From 2-12-FULL-41-17 sp964562855 (GTDB taxonomy: Bacteria; Patescibacteriota; Microgenomatia; Curtissbacterales; GWA2-41-24), in the NCBI GenBank assembly GCA_964562855.1, contig CAZLVB010000043.1, forward strand, positions 1 to 5,983: a stretch of 5,983 nt of DNA. The letters are read 5' to 3'. Below the pieces are notes generated by a model. That model saw only the letters and a list, made by a program, of their open reading frames with translations. It had not been told where the DNA came from and searched no databases. Positions within the stretch are counted from its first letter, which is position 1. The number at the start of each line of letters is the position of its first letter. This document shows, in pieces, positions 1 through 5,933 of this stretch. The position numbers and the translations under genes are program-made.

Positions 1-719
1 GTAATCAAAGATCCGGAATCGGCAGCTGCTTCTGTCACCAAAACCCCCAATGATAGGCCGGAAATTACCCTGTTTCTTGCAGGAAAGTTAGAAGGAACAG
101 ACGGAAATCCCAAGGGAAATTCGGAAACAAGAGCTCCGTTTTTAATAATTCTTTCGGCTAATTGTCTATTTTCCGGCGGATAAATTAAGTCTACACCGCT
201 TCCCAAAACGGCGATAGTTCTACCACCGCTATCTATTGCCGCCCGATGGGCAATGGAGTCTATCCCTCTGGCTAACCCGCTGACGACAACCAGCCCACTC
301 ATCACTAAACTGCTAACTAACTTCTCCGTCACCTGTCTTCCGTAAACAGTGGCATTTCTTGCACCAACCACCGCAATTGACAGATCATCTTGTGGCAAAA
401 TGCTACCCTTATAGTAAAGCACCGGCGGCGCATCGCTAATTTGCCTTAAGTTCGCCGGATAATCGCGGTCGGCAACAGATAAAACTTTAATCCCTCTTTC
501 ATAAACGGTCTCTAAATAAACTTTTGGGTCTACCTTTGCGCGAAAATCAAAAATCGATTCCCTCGTCTTCGCATCAATCTTTAGCTCGCGAACATCTTTA
601 TCACTTGCTTCCCAAAACGCCTTTAGTGTTTTAAATTTTTTTAAAAGATAATTAAAAGTAGAAGTGCCAACTCCGGGTATTGCCGAAGTCGCGACCCAAT
701 ACGCAATCTCCTTATTCAT
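1..719 (-). CDS. dprA: DNA-processing protein DprA (Smf), 3' end cut off by window edge
   Basis: DprA binds incoming single-stranded DNA during natural transformation and loads RecA on it, in the cytoplasm. The 239 visible residues follow the family order. An N-terminal helix-hairpin-helix-like stretch (about 7-40, with IPGVG) is followed by YPANL and PPVLYYKG (87-105), then the Rossmann-type core: VVGAR (117-121), SGLARGIDSIAH (147-158), LGSGVDLIYPPEN (172-184), SEFPLG (199-204), FPARNRVISGLS (212-223) and the start of EAAADSGSLIT. Full-length members have roughly 290-380 residues, so the end of the core and any C-terminal winged-helix domain lie outside the window. The ATG at 719 is chosen because the protein then begins just before the conserved N-terminal region. 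No Shine-Dalgarno sequence is visible. The start overlaps the end of the upstream transposase frame by 8 nt and lies 3 bases beyond a 37-bp hairpin, so translation may depend on reinitiation or on that structure. Identification is firm; the role in competence here is inferred from the family. Confidence 0.95.
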   Translation of the reverse strand, partial: MNKEIAYWVATSAIPGVGTSTFNYLLKKFKTLKAFWEASDKDVRELKIDAKTRESIFDFRAKVDPKVYLETVYERGIKVLSVADRDYPANLRQISDAPPVLYYKGSILPQDDLSIAVVGARNATVYGRQVTEKLVSSLVMSGLVVVSGLARGIDSIAHRAAIDSGGRTIAVLGSGVDLIYPPENRQLAERIIKNGALVSEFPLGFPSVPSNFPARNRVISGLSLGVLVTEAAADSGSLI

Positions 720-1344
720 TTTTAGCCGTGCTCAAGTCCCGGACTTGAACGGAGCTAATCTCCTCAAATAACAATTCTTCCATTTTCGATTTTAACCTTG
801 TCTGACCTTCGGTCTTTACAAAACTCAGGTAGTCCAGAAATGAATTTCCCTTGCCGAAATAAGAAAGAATATCATCCGTATCTACTGGGCTGTCGTTTTT
901 CCTTTCGATATAACAATGCAAAGATGACCATGGATAATTCTCTAGACTCTGGAGGCCGACAAGCTCTAGAGGATTTAAGTGTATGTATCTTGAAAGATGA
1001 ACTAGGTATTCGTCCTTTTCGATAAGTTTAGCTTTAAATCTTCCTTGAAATAATGGCCCGACCCTTTCATATCTTTTATTAAAATACATCGCATATGAAA
1101 GATTCAATTTATGAATAAATTTTGAAACTGGTTTGTTAGTATCCTGTCGAAGCAAAAAATGGTAGTGATTAGGCATTAAACAATAACAAAGTATAGAAAC
1201 ACCGTGGTCAGTTTTATATTCCTTTAAACGTAATAGAAATCGGTCTCTATCCGCTCTGTCTAAAAAAATAACTCTTTTTTCCGAACCACGACTATAGACA
1301 TGATAATAACCACCTTTATAGAAAATTGGCTCTCGATAAGGCAC
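712..1344 (-). CDS. REP-associated tyrosine transposase (RAYT, Y1/HUH family)
   Basis: A single-strand DNA transposase of the IS200-related Y1 family, domesticated-type RAYT branch; relatives cut and join REP hairpins. Numbering from the GTG at 1344 (210 aa), the sequence shows REPIFYKGGYYHVYSRG (4-20), the HUH motif in MPNHYHFLLR (57-66; metal-binding H60 and H62), SYAMYFN with candidate nucleophile tyrosines Y84 and Y87, GPLFQGRFK (96-104), RYIHLNP (119-125) and YPWSS (137-141). All are RAYT hallmarks in the right order, so the catalytic domain looks intact. No ATG precedes the conserved N-terminus. GTG at 1344 gives a start typical of the family, and an in-frame TTG at 1362 would add six residues. 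The last dozen codons run through a REP-like palindrome and the TAA stop lies inside the dprA start region, so the C-terminus is probably element-derived read-through. It sits in a gap between purine genes and dprA, with a matching palindrome upstream. Confidence 0.93.
   Translation of the reverse strand: MPYREPIFYKGGYYHVYSRGSEKRVIFLDRADRDRFLLRLKEYKTDHGVSILCYCLMPNHYHFLLRQDTNKPVSKFIHKLNLSYAMYFNKRYERVGPLFQGRFKAKLIEKDEYLVHLSRYIHLNPLELVGLQSLENYPWSSLHCYIERKNDSPVDTDDILSYFGKGNSFLDYLSFVKTEGQTRLKSKMEELLFEEISSVQVRDLSTAKNE
722..758 (-). repeat. REP-like 37-bp imperfect palindrome, copy downstream of the transposase
   Basis: The core TCAAGTCCCGGACTTGA (732-748) is a perfect 8-bp inverted repeat around one base. 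Outside it the termini TTAGC (722-726) and GCTAA (754-758) also pair, with a mostly unpaired 5-bp stretch between. As RNA on the transcribed strand this forms a long hairpin with an internal loop. It matches the copy at 1365-1401 in 31 of 37 positions, same orientation. It encodes the last residues of the transposase (SSVQVRDLSTA) and ends just before the dprA ATG. Confidence 0.85.
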
Positions 1345-1364
1345 AATCCAACAATAACACAAAA

Positions 1365-1401
1365 TTAGGCGAATTCAAGACCCGGACTTGAACGGGGCTA
1401 A
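1365..1401 (-). repeat. REP-like 37-bp imperfect palindrome, copy upstream of the transposase
   Basis: Second copy of the hairpin. The core TTCAAGACCCGGACTTGAA (1374-1392) has 9-bp arms with one mismatch, and the TTAG/CTAA termini pair. It lies 1 base past the TAA stop of the cyclohydrolase gene. On the transcribed strand it is followed by a short TTTT, so it could act as a weak terminator or protect the 3' end of the purine mRNA, although the T-run is too short to call it an intrinsic terminator. Confidence 0.85.
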
Positions 1402-1402
1402 A

Positions 1403-1954
1403 TTAGGAGAATAAATCGGCCTCCTGCTTGCTTCTCTGCTCAATAAACCGCGCAGCTTTTTTGGCTTGTTGTCTGCGGAATTGTAAGAGTACTGATCCGC
1501 TATTCGCTTTCAGATGTTCCGTCAGTCCCTTAGTGCTTCCGCCATCGAATGCTAAAGCAACATTATGCCAGTTTTTAATTGCTGCGCGGATCAATGTCAC
1601 ACCACCTATATCCATGCTCTCCGGAAAATTTTTCTCGTCGAGTTTGTAGAGTTCTAGCGCTACTGCATCAAATGGCTCAGCCCCCATTTTAGAAAGTTCT
1701 GCCAAATGAACCTCTTTAGATTTATCTGCCAAAACTTGCGCAAGGATTGTCCTGTCCAAACTTTTAACCCTTCCGTCGAAATCAAAACCGAAAACGATCG
1801 ACTCCGCTTCAAAACCCTTCTCCCTGATATATTTAGCGGTTCCTTCCGTCGCCCAGATTTTTACACCATTATCTTTAAGTACAGGCAAAAGCACGTCAAT
1901 AGATGATTTATTAGAAACCGCAATTAGAATATTTTTAACTTTTATTTTATTCAT
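1403..1954 (-). CDS. purH: IMP cyclohydrolase (stand-alone N-terminal half of PurH, MGS-like domain)
   Basis: Closes the ring of FAICAR to give IMP, the last step of de novo purine synthesis, in the cytoplasm. The 183 residues correspond to the first roughly 200 of bifunctional PurH: ILIAVSNKSSI (9-19), GVKIWATEGTAKYIREKG (30-47), DGRVKSL (60-66), ELY (101-103) and SMDIGGVTLIRAAIKN (113-128). The lysine, tyrosine, aspartate and lysine that are important in the family fall at K64, Y103, D115 and K127. Two differences stand out. The usual LHPKVHGG after the first lysine reads LDRTILAQ, and the usual NLYPF reads ELYKL. It ends where the cyclohydrolase domain normally joins the transformylase domain, with no trace of fusion. 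It begins 16 bp after the transformylase stop, so the two are almost certainly co-transcribed. The ATG start has only a weak AGAG upstream. The family assignment is solid; full activity is likely but the altered motifs leave some doubt. Confidence 0.88.
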   Translation of the reverse strand: MNKIKVKNILIAVSNKSSIDVLLPVLKDNGVKIWATEGTAKYIREKGFEAESIVFGFDFDGRVKSLDRTILAQVLADKSKEVHLAELSKMGAEPFDAVALELYKLDEKNFPESMDIGGVTLIRAAIKNWHNVALAFDGGSTKGLTEHLKANSGSVLLQFRRQQAKKAARFIEQRSKQEADLFS

Positions 1955-1970
1955 ACTTTGGCTCTTTTAT

Positions 1971-2900
1971 TTAGTGCTTAAAATGCCTTACCCCTGTAAA
2001 CACCATTGTTAACTTATGCTTCTTTGCCTGAGTAATTACTTCATCATCCCTTATTGATCCGCCCGGCTGCATAATTAAGCTGACACCCGCTTCTGCCGCT
2101 AAATCAATATTATCCGGAAACGGAAAAAAGGCATCAGAAGCAAGTACTGCATTTTCTGCTTTCCCCCTCGCCTGATTTATCGCAAGCTTTACGGAATTAA
2201 CGCGGTTAGGTTGGCCCGTCCCCATCCCCACCATCACTTTATCGTTAACAATTACAATTGCATTAGACCGCACATGTTTAACCACTTTCCAGGCAAATTC
2301 CATATCCTCTATCCTTTTTTTATCAGGCTTTTCTCCACAAACGACTTTCCAATTTTTAGGATCTTCGACGATAACATCCGGAGTCTGCACCAAATACCCG
2401 TTAAAAACTCTAGTAAATTCCAATTGCTTTGGAGGTTTTTCGGCCTTGACTACCCGCAATTTCTTTCTTCTTTTTGTAAGCTCTTCAACAACTTCCATGG
2501 AAAAATCAGGTGCAACAATCAGCTCAAAAAAAAGCCCCTCCATCACCCTAACCATTTCCAAGGTTGGCGGTCTGTTAACGGCAATTATCCCGCCAAACGC
2601 ACTGACACTGTCCGCTTCAAATGCCAACATGTATGCCGCAGCAAGATCGGCCCTTGCGGCAATTCCGCTGGGATTCCCATGTTTGATAATAGCCACTGTC
2701 GGTTCTCTAAATTCACAAACCAGCCGCCAGGCATGATTTGCATCTCCAAGATTATTGTGCGAAAGATCAATACCGGCTAGCTGTACGTAACCAGGGTCCG
2801 AATCTGTTAAGTAAAAGGCGCTTTTCTGATGAGGATTTTCTCCATAGCGAAGATCCCTAAACTTTTTAAGTTTCAAATTAAGCTCTTTTGGTAAATCCAT
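1971..2900 (-). CDS. purH: AICAR transformylase (stand-alone C-terminal half of PurH)
   Basis: Transfers a formyl group from 10-formyltetrahydrofolate to AICAR, giving FAICAR for the cyclohydrolase encoded next. Counting from the ATG at 2900 (309 aa), the family motifs are RYGENPHQ (18-25), HNNLGDANHAW (48-58), the catalytic-type IIKHGNPSG (71-79, with the K-H pair), SAFGGIIAVNR (100-110), LIVAP (127-131), WKVVKHVRSNAIV (204-216), GMGTGQPNRV (225-234), ASDAFFPFPDNID (254-266), QPGGSIRDDEVI (278-289) and the C-terminal VFTGVRHFKH. It is a complete transformylase domain with no cyclohydrolase domain attached. The common NPCG is NPSG here. An upstream in-frame TTG at 2933 would add eleven residues encoded by an AT-rich repeat, so the ATG, which has an AGGG very close by, is preferred. 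It is about 110 bp after the PBP2 gene and may be co-transcribed with it; no internal promoter was clear. Confidence 0.93.
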   Translation of the reverse strand: MDLPKELNLKLKKFRDLRYGENPHQKSAFYLTDSDPGYVQLAGIDLSHNNLGDANHAWRLVCEFREPTVAIIKHGNPSGIAARADLAAAYMLAFEADSVSAFGGIIAVNRPPTLEMVRVMEGLFFELIVAPDFSMEVVEELTKRRKKLRVVKAEKPPKQLEFTRVFNGYLVQTPDVIVEDPKNWKVVCGEKPDKKRIEDMEFAWKVVKHVRSNAIVIVNDKVMVGMGTGQPNRVNSVKLAINQARGKAENAVLASDAFFPFPDNIDLAAEAGVSLIMQPGGSIRDDEVITQAKKHKLTMVFTGVRHFKH

Positions 2901-2909
2901 CCCTAAAAA

Positions 2910-2998
2910 TTCGGGGCACGAAATCCAAAACAAATTCGAATTTTGAAAATTCTAATTTCTGAAAATTGTTTCGGGTCTCGATATTCGAATTTCGAGTT
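2910..2998. repeat. AT-rich intergenic repeat with TTCGAA palindromes
   Basis: The gap between the PBP2 and AICAR transformylase genes is built of repeated small modules. AAATTCGAATTT (2932-2943) is a perfect palindrome, and CTCGATATTCGAATTTCGAG (2977-2996) is a 20-bp palindrome with one mismatched pair. TGAAAATT occurs twice (2944-2951 and 2960-2967). A TTCGGGnnnCGA module occurs twice (2910-2921 and 2971-2981, the second with TTCGGGTCTCGA). On the minus strand it reads as residues such as EIRIS, typical of chance translation through such repeats. It looks like non-coding repetitive DNA, not a gene or a standard terminator. Confidence 0.6.
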
Positions 2999-3006
2999 TT
3001 ACCATT

Positions 3007-4758
3007 TTATCTATTACTCTGCAAAAAATACCAGTCAAGAATCTCTCGAGCAACCGGCGCAGCGACAGAAGAACCTTCCCCGCCGTCCTCAATAACCACT
3101 GTAATAGAAATTTGCGGGTTTTCATATGGGGCAAAAGCCGTAAAAAGCGCATGTGGATTACCCAAAGCCTTTTCGGCAGTTCCTGTTTTACAGCCTACTT
3201 TGTAAGGAGCCGTAAAAAATGGCCAGGCTGTTCCGCCTTCCTCGCAAGCCATCCTCATCCCATCTCTGACAATCGAAAGATTCTGCTGGTTGACTATATT
3301 CTCTTTCACCACCTTGCTGCCAATTAAAACCTCATGCTTTTTATCTTTCGCATCTATTTTAGAAACCAGATATGGCCGGGTTGAATATCCCGTGGCCATA
3401 AATGATGTAATTGAGTTTAACTGAATTGGCGTTGCCTGCAAAAACCCTTGGCCAATAGCAAGATGCAAAGTGTCGCCCAAGAACCACGGATTATTTTGAG
3501 TCGATTTCTTCCAAGTCTCGTCCGGCACCAGACCCAAAGACTCATCCGCAAGATCAACGCCGGTTTTCTGGCCCATACCTAATTTTATAGCCAGCGTCCT
3601 AATCGCGCTTAAACCAGTCTTTTCTGCCAACCGATAAAAGAAAATATCATTGGAACGGGCAATTGCGCGATCGATCTTGATTGTACCGTCTTTACCGCCG
3701 TAGGAAAGAAAGTACCAGTTGGCAAACCGCACATCACCTATGTAAAATTCACCGACATCTTCAATTTCGGTATCACGCGTTACGGCACCCACCTCCAGCC
3801 CGGCCAAGGCCGAGACCAGTTTGAAAACCGACCCGGGTGGGTAAACACCTTGAGTCGCTCTATTCAAAAATGGTTTATCTTTATTAGTTAAGCTTACTGC
3901 AATATTCTGCGGATCAAACGAAGGTTGCGAAACCAACGCTAAAATTTCACCCGTTCTTGGATTTTGAATAATTATGGAGCCACGAGTTAAAGATTTTGAT
4001 TTTAACTGCTTTGACAAAGCTTCAAATGCCTTTCTTTGTAAATCCAAATCAATGGTTAAATGAATATCTCTGCCAGCCTGCGCATCTTCTGTCCCTAAAA
4101 CAGAAACATTCTTGCCAAGCGTATCGACTTCGATCAGCTTCCTACCAGGTTTTGCTGACAAAAAGTTGTCAAAAACTGCTTCTATTCCGAGCCTTCCCGC
4201 TTGCATTGACTGACCATTTGAGCTCTGATCATTCGGACTAAGATATCCCAAAATATGCGCTAAATTTTCCCCAAATTTGTATTCCCGCACAACTTTTTGT
4301 TCAATCCTGCCCAGCTCTCCTTCAAAATTTTCTCCAGCCAGACGCGACCTTTCCAACTCGCCTGCCGTATTTTCGGAAATCTCTACAACCTCCGAACCCT
4401 TTTTTAAAAGGTAAACTTTGCCGGACTGCGCCAAAACCTGCCCGTTTCTATCAAAAATTTTGCCTCTTTCCCCTTCTAAATTAACAAGTCTGATTCTGTT
4501 TTCATCTGCCAAATTTCTATAATTTTCGCCGCCGATCATCGTCAAAATAAATAGCCTCACCAAAAAAATAAAAATGCAAATAAAAATCAAAAAATAAAGG
4601 ATCTGAAATTTTGAAGAATCAAAAGACTTGGTAAAATCGCCAAAATTGTACCAGCCGTCCTCGTCTTTAGAAATACGACTGCGCTTTAACTTTCCAAATG
4701 ATATACCTTCAAAGAATTTAGGATCTGTAAAAAATGGCGATTTCGATTTAAGATTCAC
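3007..4758 (-). CDS. mrdA: Penicillin-binding protein 2 (MrdA-type elongation transpeptidase)
   Basis: A class B penicillin-binding protein that cross-links peptidoglycan during cell elongation, anchored in the membrane with its catalytic domain outside. The 583 residues show a cytoplasmic N-terminus of about 50 residues, one hydrophobic helix (about 52-74), and the dimerisation/pedestal region with ENRIR (86-90), RGKIFDRNGQVLA (98-110) and GRLGIEAVFDNFL (188-200). The transpeptidase domain follows: PPGSVFK (307-313; active serine S310 and K313), SND (369-371, the SxD form seen in E. coli PBP2), GDTLHLAIGQGFLQATPIQ (428-446) and KTG (524-526) preceded by a cysteine. Length is normal for the family. 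It starts with GTG inside the overlap GTGA with the mreB stop; the next methionine is past the membrane helix. No rodA, mreC or mreD lies beside it within the window. FtsI-type function is less likely given the mreB coupling and the GDTLxLAIGQG motif. Confidence 0.94.
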   Translation of the reverse strand: MNLKSKSPFFTDPKFFEGISFGKLKRSRISKDEDGWYNFGDFTKSFDSSKFQILYFLIFICIFIFLVRLFILTMIGGENYRNLADENRIRLVNLEGERGKIFDRNGQVLAQSGKVYLLKKGSEVVEISENTAGELERSRLAGENFEGELGRIEQKVVREYKFGENLAHILGYLSPNDQSSNGQSMQAGRLGIEAVFDNFLSAKPGRKLIEVDTLGKNVSVLGTEDAQAGRDIHLTIDLDLQRKAFEALSKQLKSKSLTRGSIIIQNPRTGEILALVSQPSFDPQNIAVSLTNKDKPFLNRATQGVYPPGSVFKLVSALAGLEVGAVTRDTEIEDVGEFYIGDVRFANWYFLSYGGKDGTIKIDRAIARSNDIFFYRLAEKTGLSAIRTLAIKLGMGQKTGVDLADESLGLVPDETWKKSTQNNPWFLGDTLHLAIGQGFLQATPIQLNSITSFMATGYSTRPYLVSKIDAKDKKHEVLIGSKVVKENIVNQQNLSIVRDGMRMACEEGGTAWPFFTAPYKVGCKTGTAEKALGNPHALFTAFAPYENPQISITVVIEDGGEGSSVAAPVAREILDWYFLQSNR

Positions 4759-5810
4759 CCCGTAGTGCTTGCTATTTTTACCTTGTCTAAAAGATAATCG
4801 TTCTCCAAAAGTATTCCGCAGCCGCGAGCTACACAGCTTAAGGGCTCACTTGCCACGGAAACTGGCATCTTTGTCTCGGAAGATATCAGCTTTGGCAATC
4901 CCAAAATTAATGACCCGCCTCCGCAAAGCATAATTCCTCTTTCTGCAATATCCGCCAGTAATTCCGGCGGGGCGTCTTCGATTGTATCTTTAATTTGCAA
5001 GATAATTTTATAAATTGTTGAAGACAAAGCTTCGCGAATCTGAACAGAGGAAAGTTTTACCGACTTAGGCACGCCTTTTTCTAAATCCCGTCCGCGCACG
5101 ATCATTTCTTTTTCAATATCCAGGGCATTAGCACTGCCCAGCAAGATCTTTACCTCTTCGGCCGTTTTCTCGCCTAAAGCAAGCGAGTGGCGTGATCGCA
5201 CATAGTTTATTATTTCATCATCCATAGCATCGCCCGCCGCCTTAACTGATTTGCCAACTACAACACCCCCTAAAGAAATCACCGCAATCTCACACGTTCC
5301 GCCACCAATATCAACAATCATCGAACCAACAGGCTCAAGAACCGCAAGTTGCGCTCCGATTGCTGCAACCATCGGCTCTTCAACCAGAAAACATTCTCTG
5401 GCTCCGGAATCGCAGGCCACGTCAAGAAGCGCCTTTCTTTCTACCGCCGTGACTTGTGATGGTATACCAATAACAATTCTTGGCCGAGGATAAGCAAAAC
5501 TCTTTCCATAAGTCACGTGAATTTTCTTGACAAAATTCGAAAGCATTGCCAAAGTTACATCGTAATTGGAAATTACGCCGTCCTTTAACGGCTTTACGAT
5601 GATAATGGACGGAGGAGTCCTGCCGACCATTTTTTTAGCCTCGGTTCCGATAGCCACAATTTTGCCGCTTTTTTTATGCTGGGCGACAATTGACGGCTCG
5701 GAAATCACAATCCCTTTCCCTTTAACATGAACAAGGGTATTGACAGTTCCCAAGTCCACGCCTAAGTCTTGCGAAAAATGTCCGAGGATATTGTCAATAA
5801 TTGGAATCAT
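4755..5810 (-). CDS. mreB: Rod shape-determining protein MreB (bacterial actin)
   Basis: Forms ATP-dependent filaments under the inner membrane that organise the elongation machinery. The 351 residues cover a complete MreB: phosphate-1 loop DLGVDLGTVNT (15-25), GKGIVISEPSIVA (31-43), PLKDGVISNYDVT (74-86), PRIVIGIPSQVTAVERKAL (110-128), FLVEEPMVAAIGA (141-153, containing the catalytic-type glutamate), phosphate-2 IVDIGGGTCEIAV (165-177), AAGDAMDDEI (191-200) and adenosine-binding LCGGGSLILGLP (295-306). The first residues (MIPIIDNILGHF) resemble the amphipathic membrane-binding start of other MreBs, which supports the ATG at 5810. It is the first gene of the set, about 88 nt after a predicted transcription start, and its TGA overlaps the GTG of the PBP2 gene, so the two are likely translated in a coupled way. 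No strong ribosome binding site is seen. Confidence 0.97.
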   Translation of the reverse strand: MIPIIDNILGHFSQDLGVDLGTVNTLVHVKGKGIVISEPSIVAQHKKSGKIVAIGTEAKKMVGRTPPSIIIVKPLKDGVISNYDVTLAMLSNFVKKIHVTYGKSFAYPRPRIVIGIPSQVTAVERKALLDVACDSGARECFLVEEPMVAAIGAQLAVLEPVGSMIVDIGGGTCEIAVISLGGVVVGKSVKAAGDAMDDEIINYVRSRHSLALGEKTAEEVKILLGSANALDIEKEMIVRGRDLEKGVPKSVKLSSVQIREALSSTIYKIILQIKDTIEDAPPELLADIAERGIMLCGGGSLILGLPKLISSETKMPVSVASEPLSCVARGCGILLENDYLLDKVKIASTTG

Positions 5811-5839
5811 TATTTATCGCTAAATGACGAACGCTTAAG

Positions 5840-5895
5840 GACTAAAGCTTGAGAGGATTTTTGCTTTAGTCGTTAGTCGTTTGACCTTAGTCAAA
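5840..5895 (-). other. mreB 5' leader inverted repeats
   Basis: The predicted untranslated leader contains two perfect inverted repeats. TTTGAC/GTCAAA (5880-5885 and 5890-5895) has a 4-base loop, and GACTAAAGC/GCTTTAGTC (5840-5848 and 5863-5871) has a 14-base loop. Between them TTAGTCG is repeated in tandem (5866-5879). No T-run follows, so they are not intrinsic terminators. They could be RNA structures affecting mreB expression or a protein-binding site. No known riboswitch was recognised. Confidence 0.4.
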
Positions 5896-5904
5896 ACCCT
5901 GTGA

Positions 5905-5933
5905 AGTATACAAATTATTGATAAATCAGACAA
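5905..5933 (-). promoter_or_regulatory. Predicted sigma70-type promoter for mreB
   Basis: On the minus strand TTGTCT (5933-5928) and TATACT (5910-5905) are separated by exactly 17 bp, close to the housekeeping consensus. Transcription would start near 5898, giving a leader of about 88 nt before the mreB ATG. It is the best promoter candidate seen in the window and could drive mreB, the PBP2 gene and possibly the purine genes. Predicted by pattern only. Confidence 0.6.

Larger units (their letters stand above)
722..1401 (-). mobile_element. RAYT unit: transposase gene bracketed by two direct copies of a 37-bp hairpin
   Basis: The transposase gene is bracketed by two imperfect palindromes in the same orientation, at 722-758 and 1365-1401. 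The unit begins 1 base after the cyclohydrolase stop and ends 3 bases before the dprA ATG, so it fills the gap exactly. No IS200-type left and right ends or target duplication beyond the palindromes could be recognised. Known RAYTs are usually single-copy genes flanked by REP sequences and do not move as ordinary insertion sequences. Whether this unit has moved as a whole, or the hairpins were acquired separately, is inference. Confidence 0.7.

Noticed and set aside
798..1025. Plus-strand open frame opposite the transposase
   Set aside because: Composition and residues look like chance antisense translation; the minus-strand frame carries all RAYT motifs.
1365..1401. Intrinsic terminator after the purine genes
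   Set aside because: A hairpin is present, but only TTTT follows it, and an identical-type hairpin lies inside the transposase coding frame, so the REP-like explanation fits better.
722..1401. CRISPR-like array or tRNA from the repeated palindromes
   Set aside because: Only two copies about 640 bases apart with a protein gene between them, and no tRNA arms or anticodon arrangement.
2211..2780. A 189-codon open frame on the plus strand
   Set aside because: It lies wholly antisense to the AICAR transformylase gene, has no recognisable motif, and the minus strand encodes a clear conserved enzyme.
1403..2900. PurH broken into two pieces by a frameshift or sequencing error
   Set aside because: The two domains are in reversed order, each has its own start and stop, and both are complete, so a single error cannot explain the split.
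2952..3152. Minus-strand frame of 66 codons overlapping the PBP2 3' end and the repeat spacer
   Set aside because: It is a frame shadow of PBP2 continuing into AT-rich repeats; the residues over the repeat are of the chance type.
3966..4241. Plus-strand open frame opposite the PBP2 gene
   Set aside because: Antisense shadow of a well-conserved coding region, with no family motif and no ribosome binding site worth noting.
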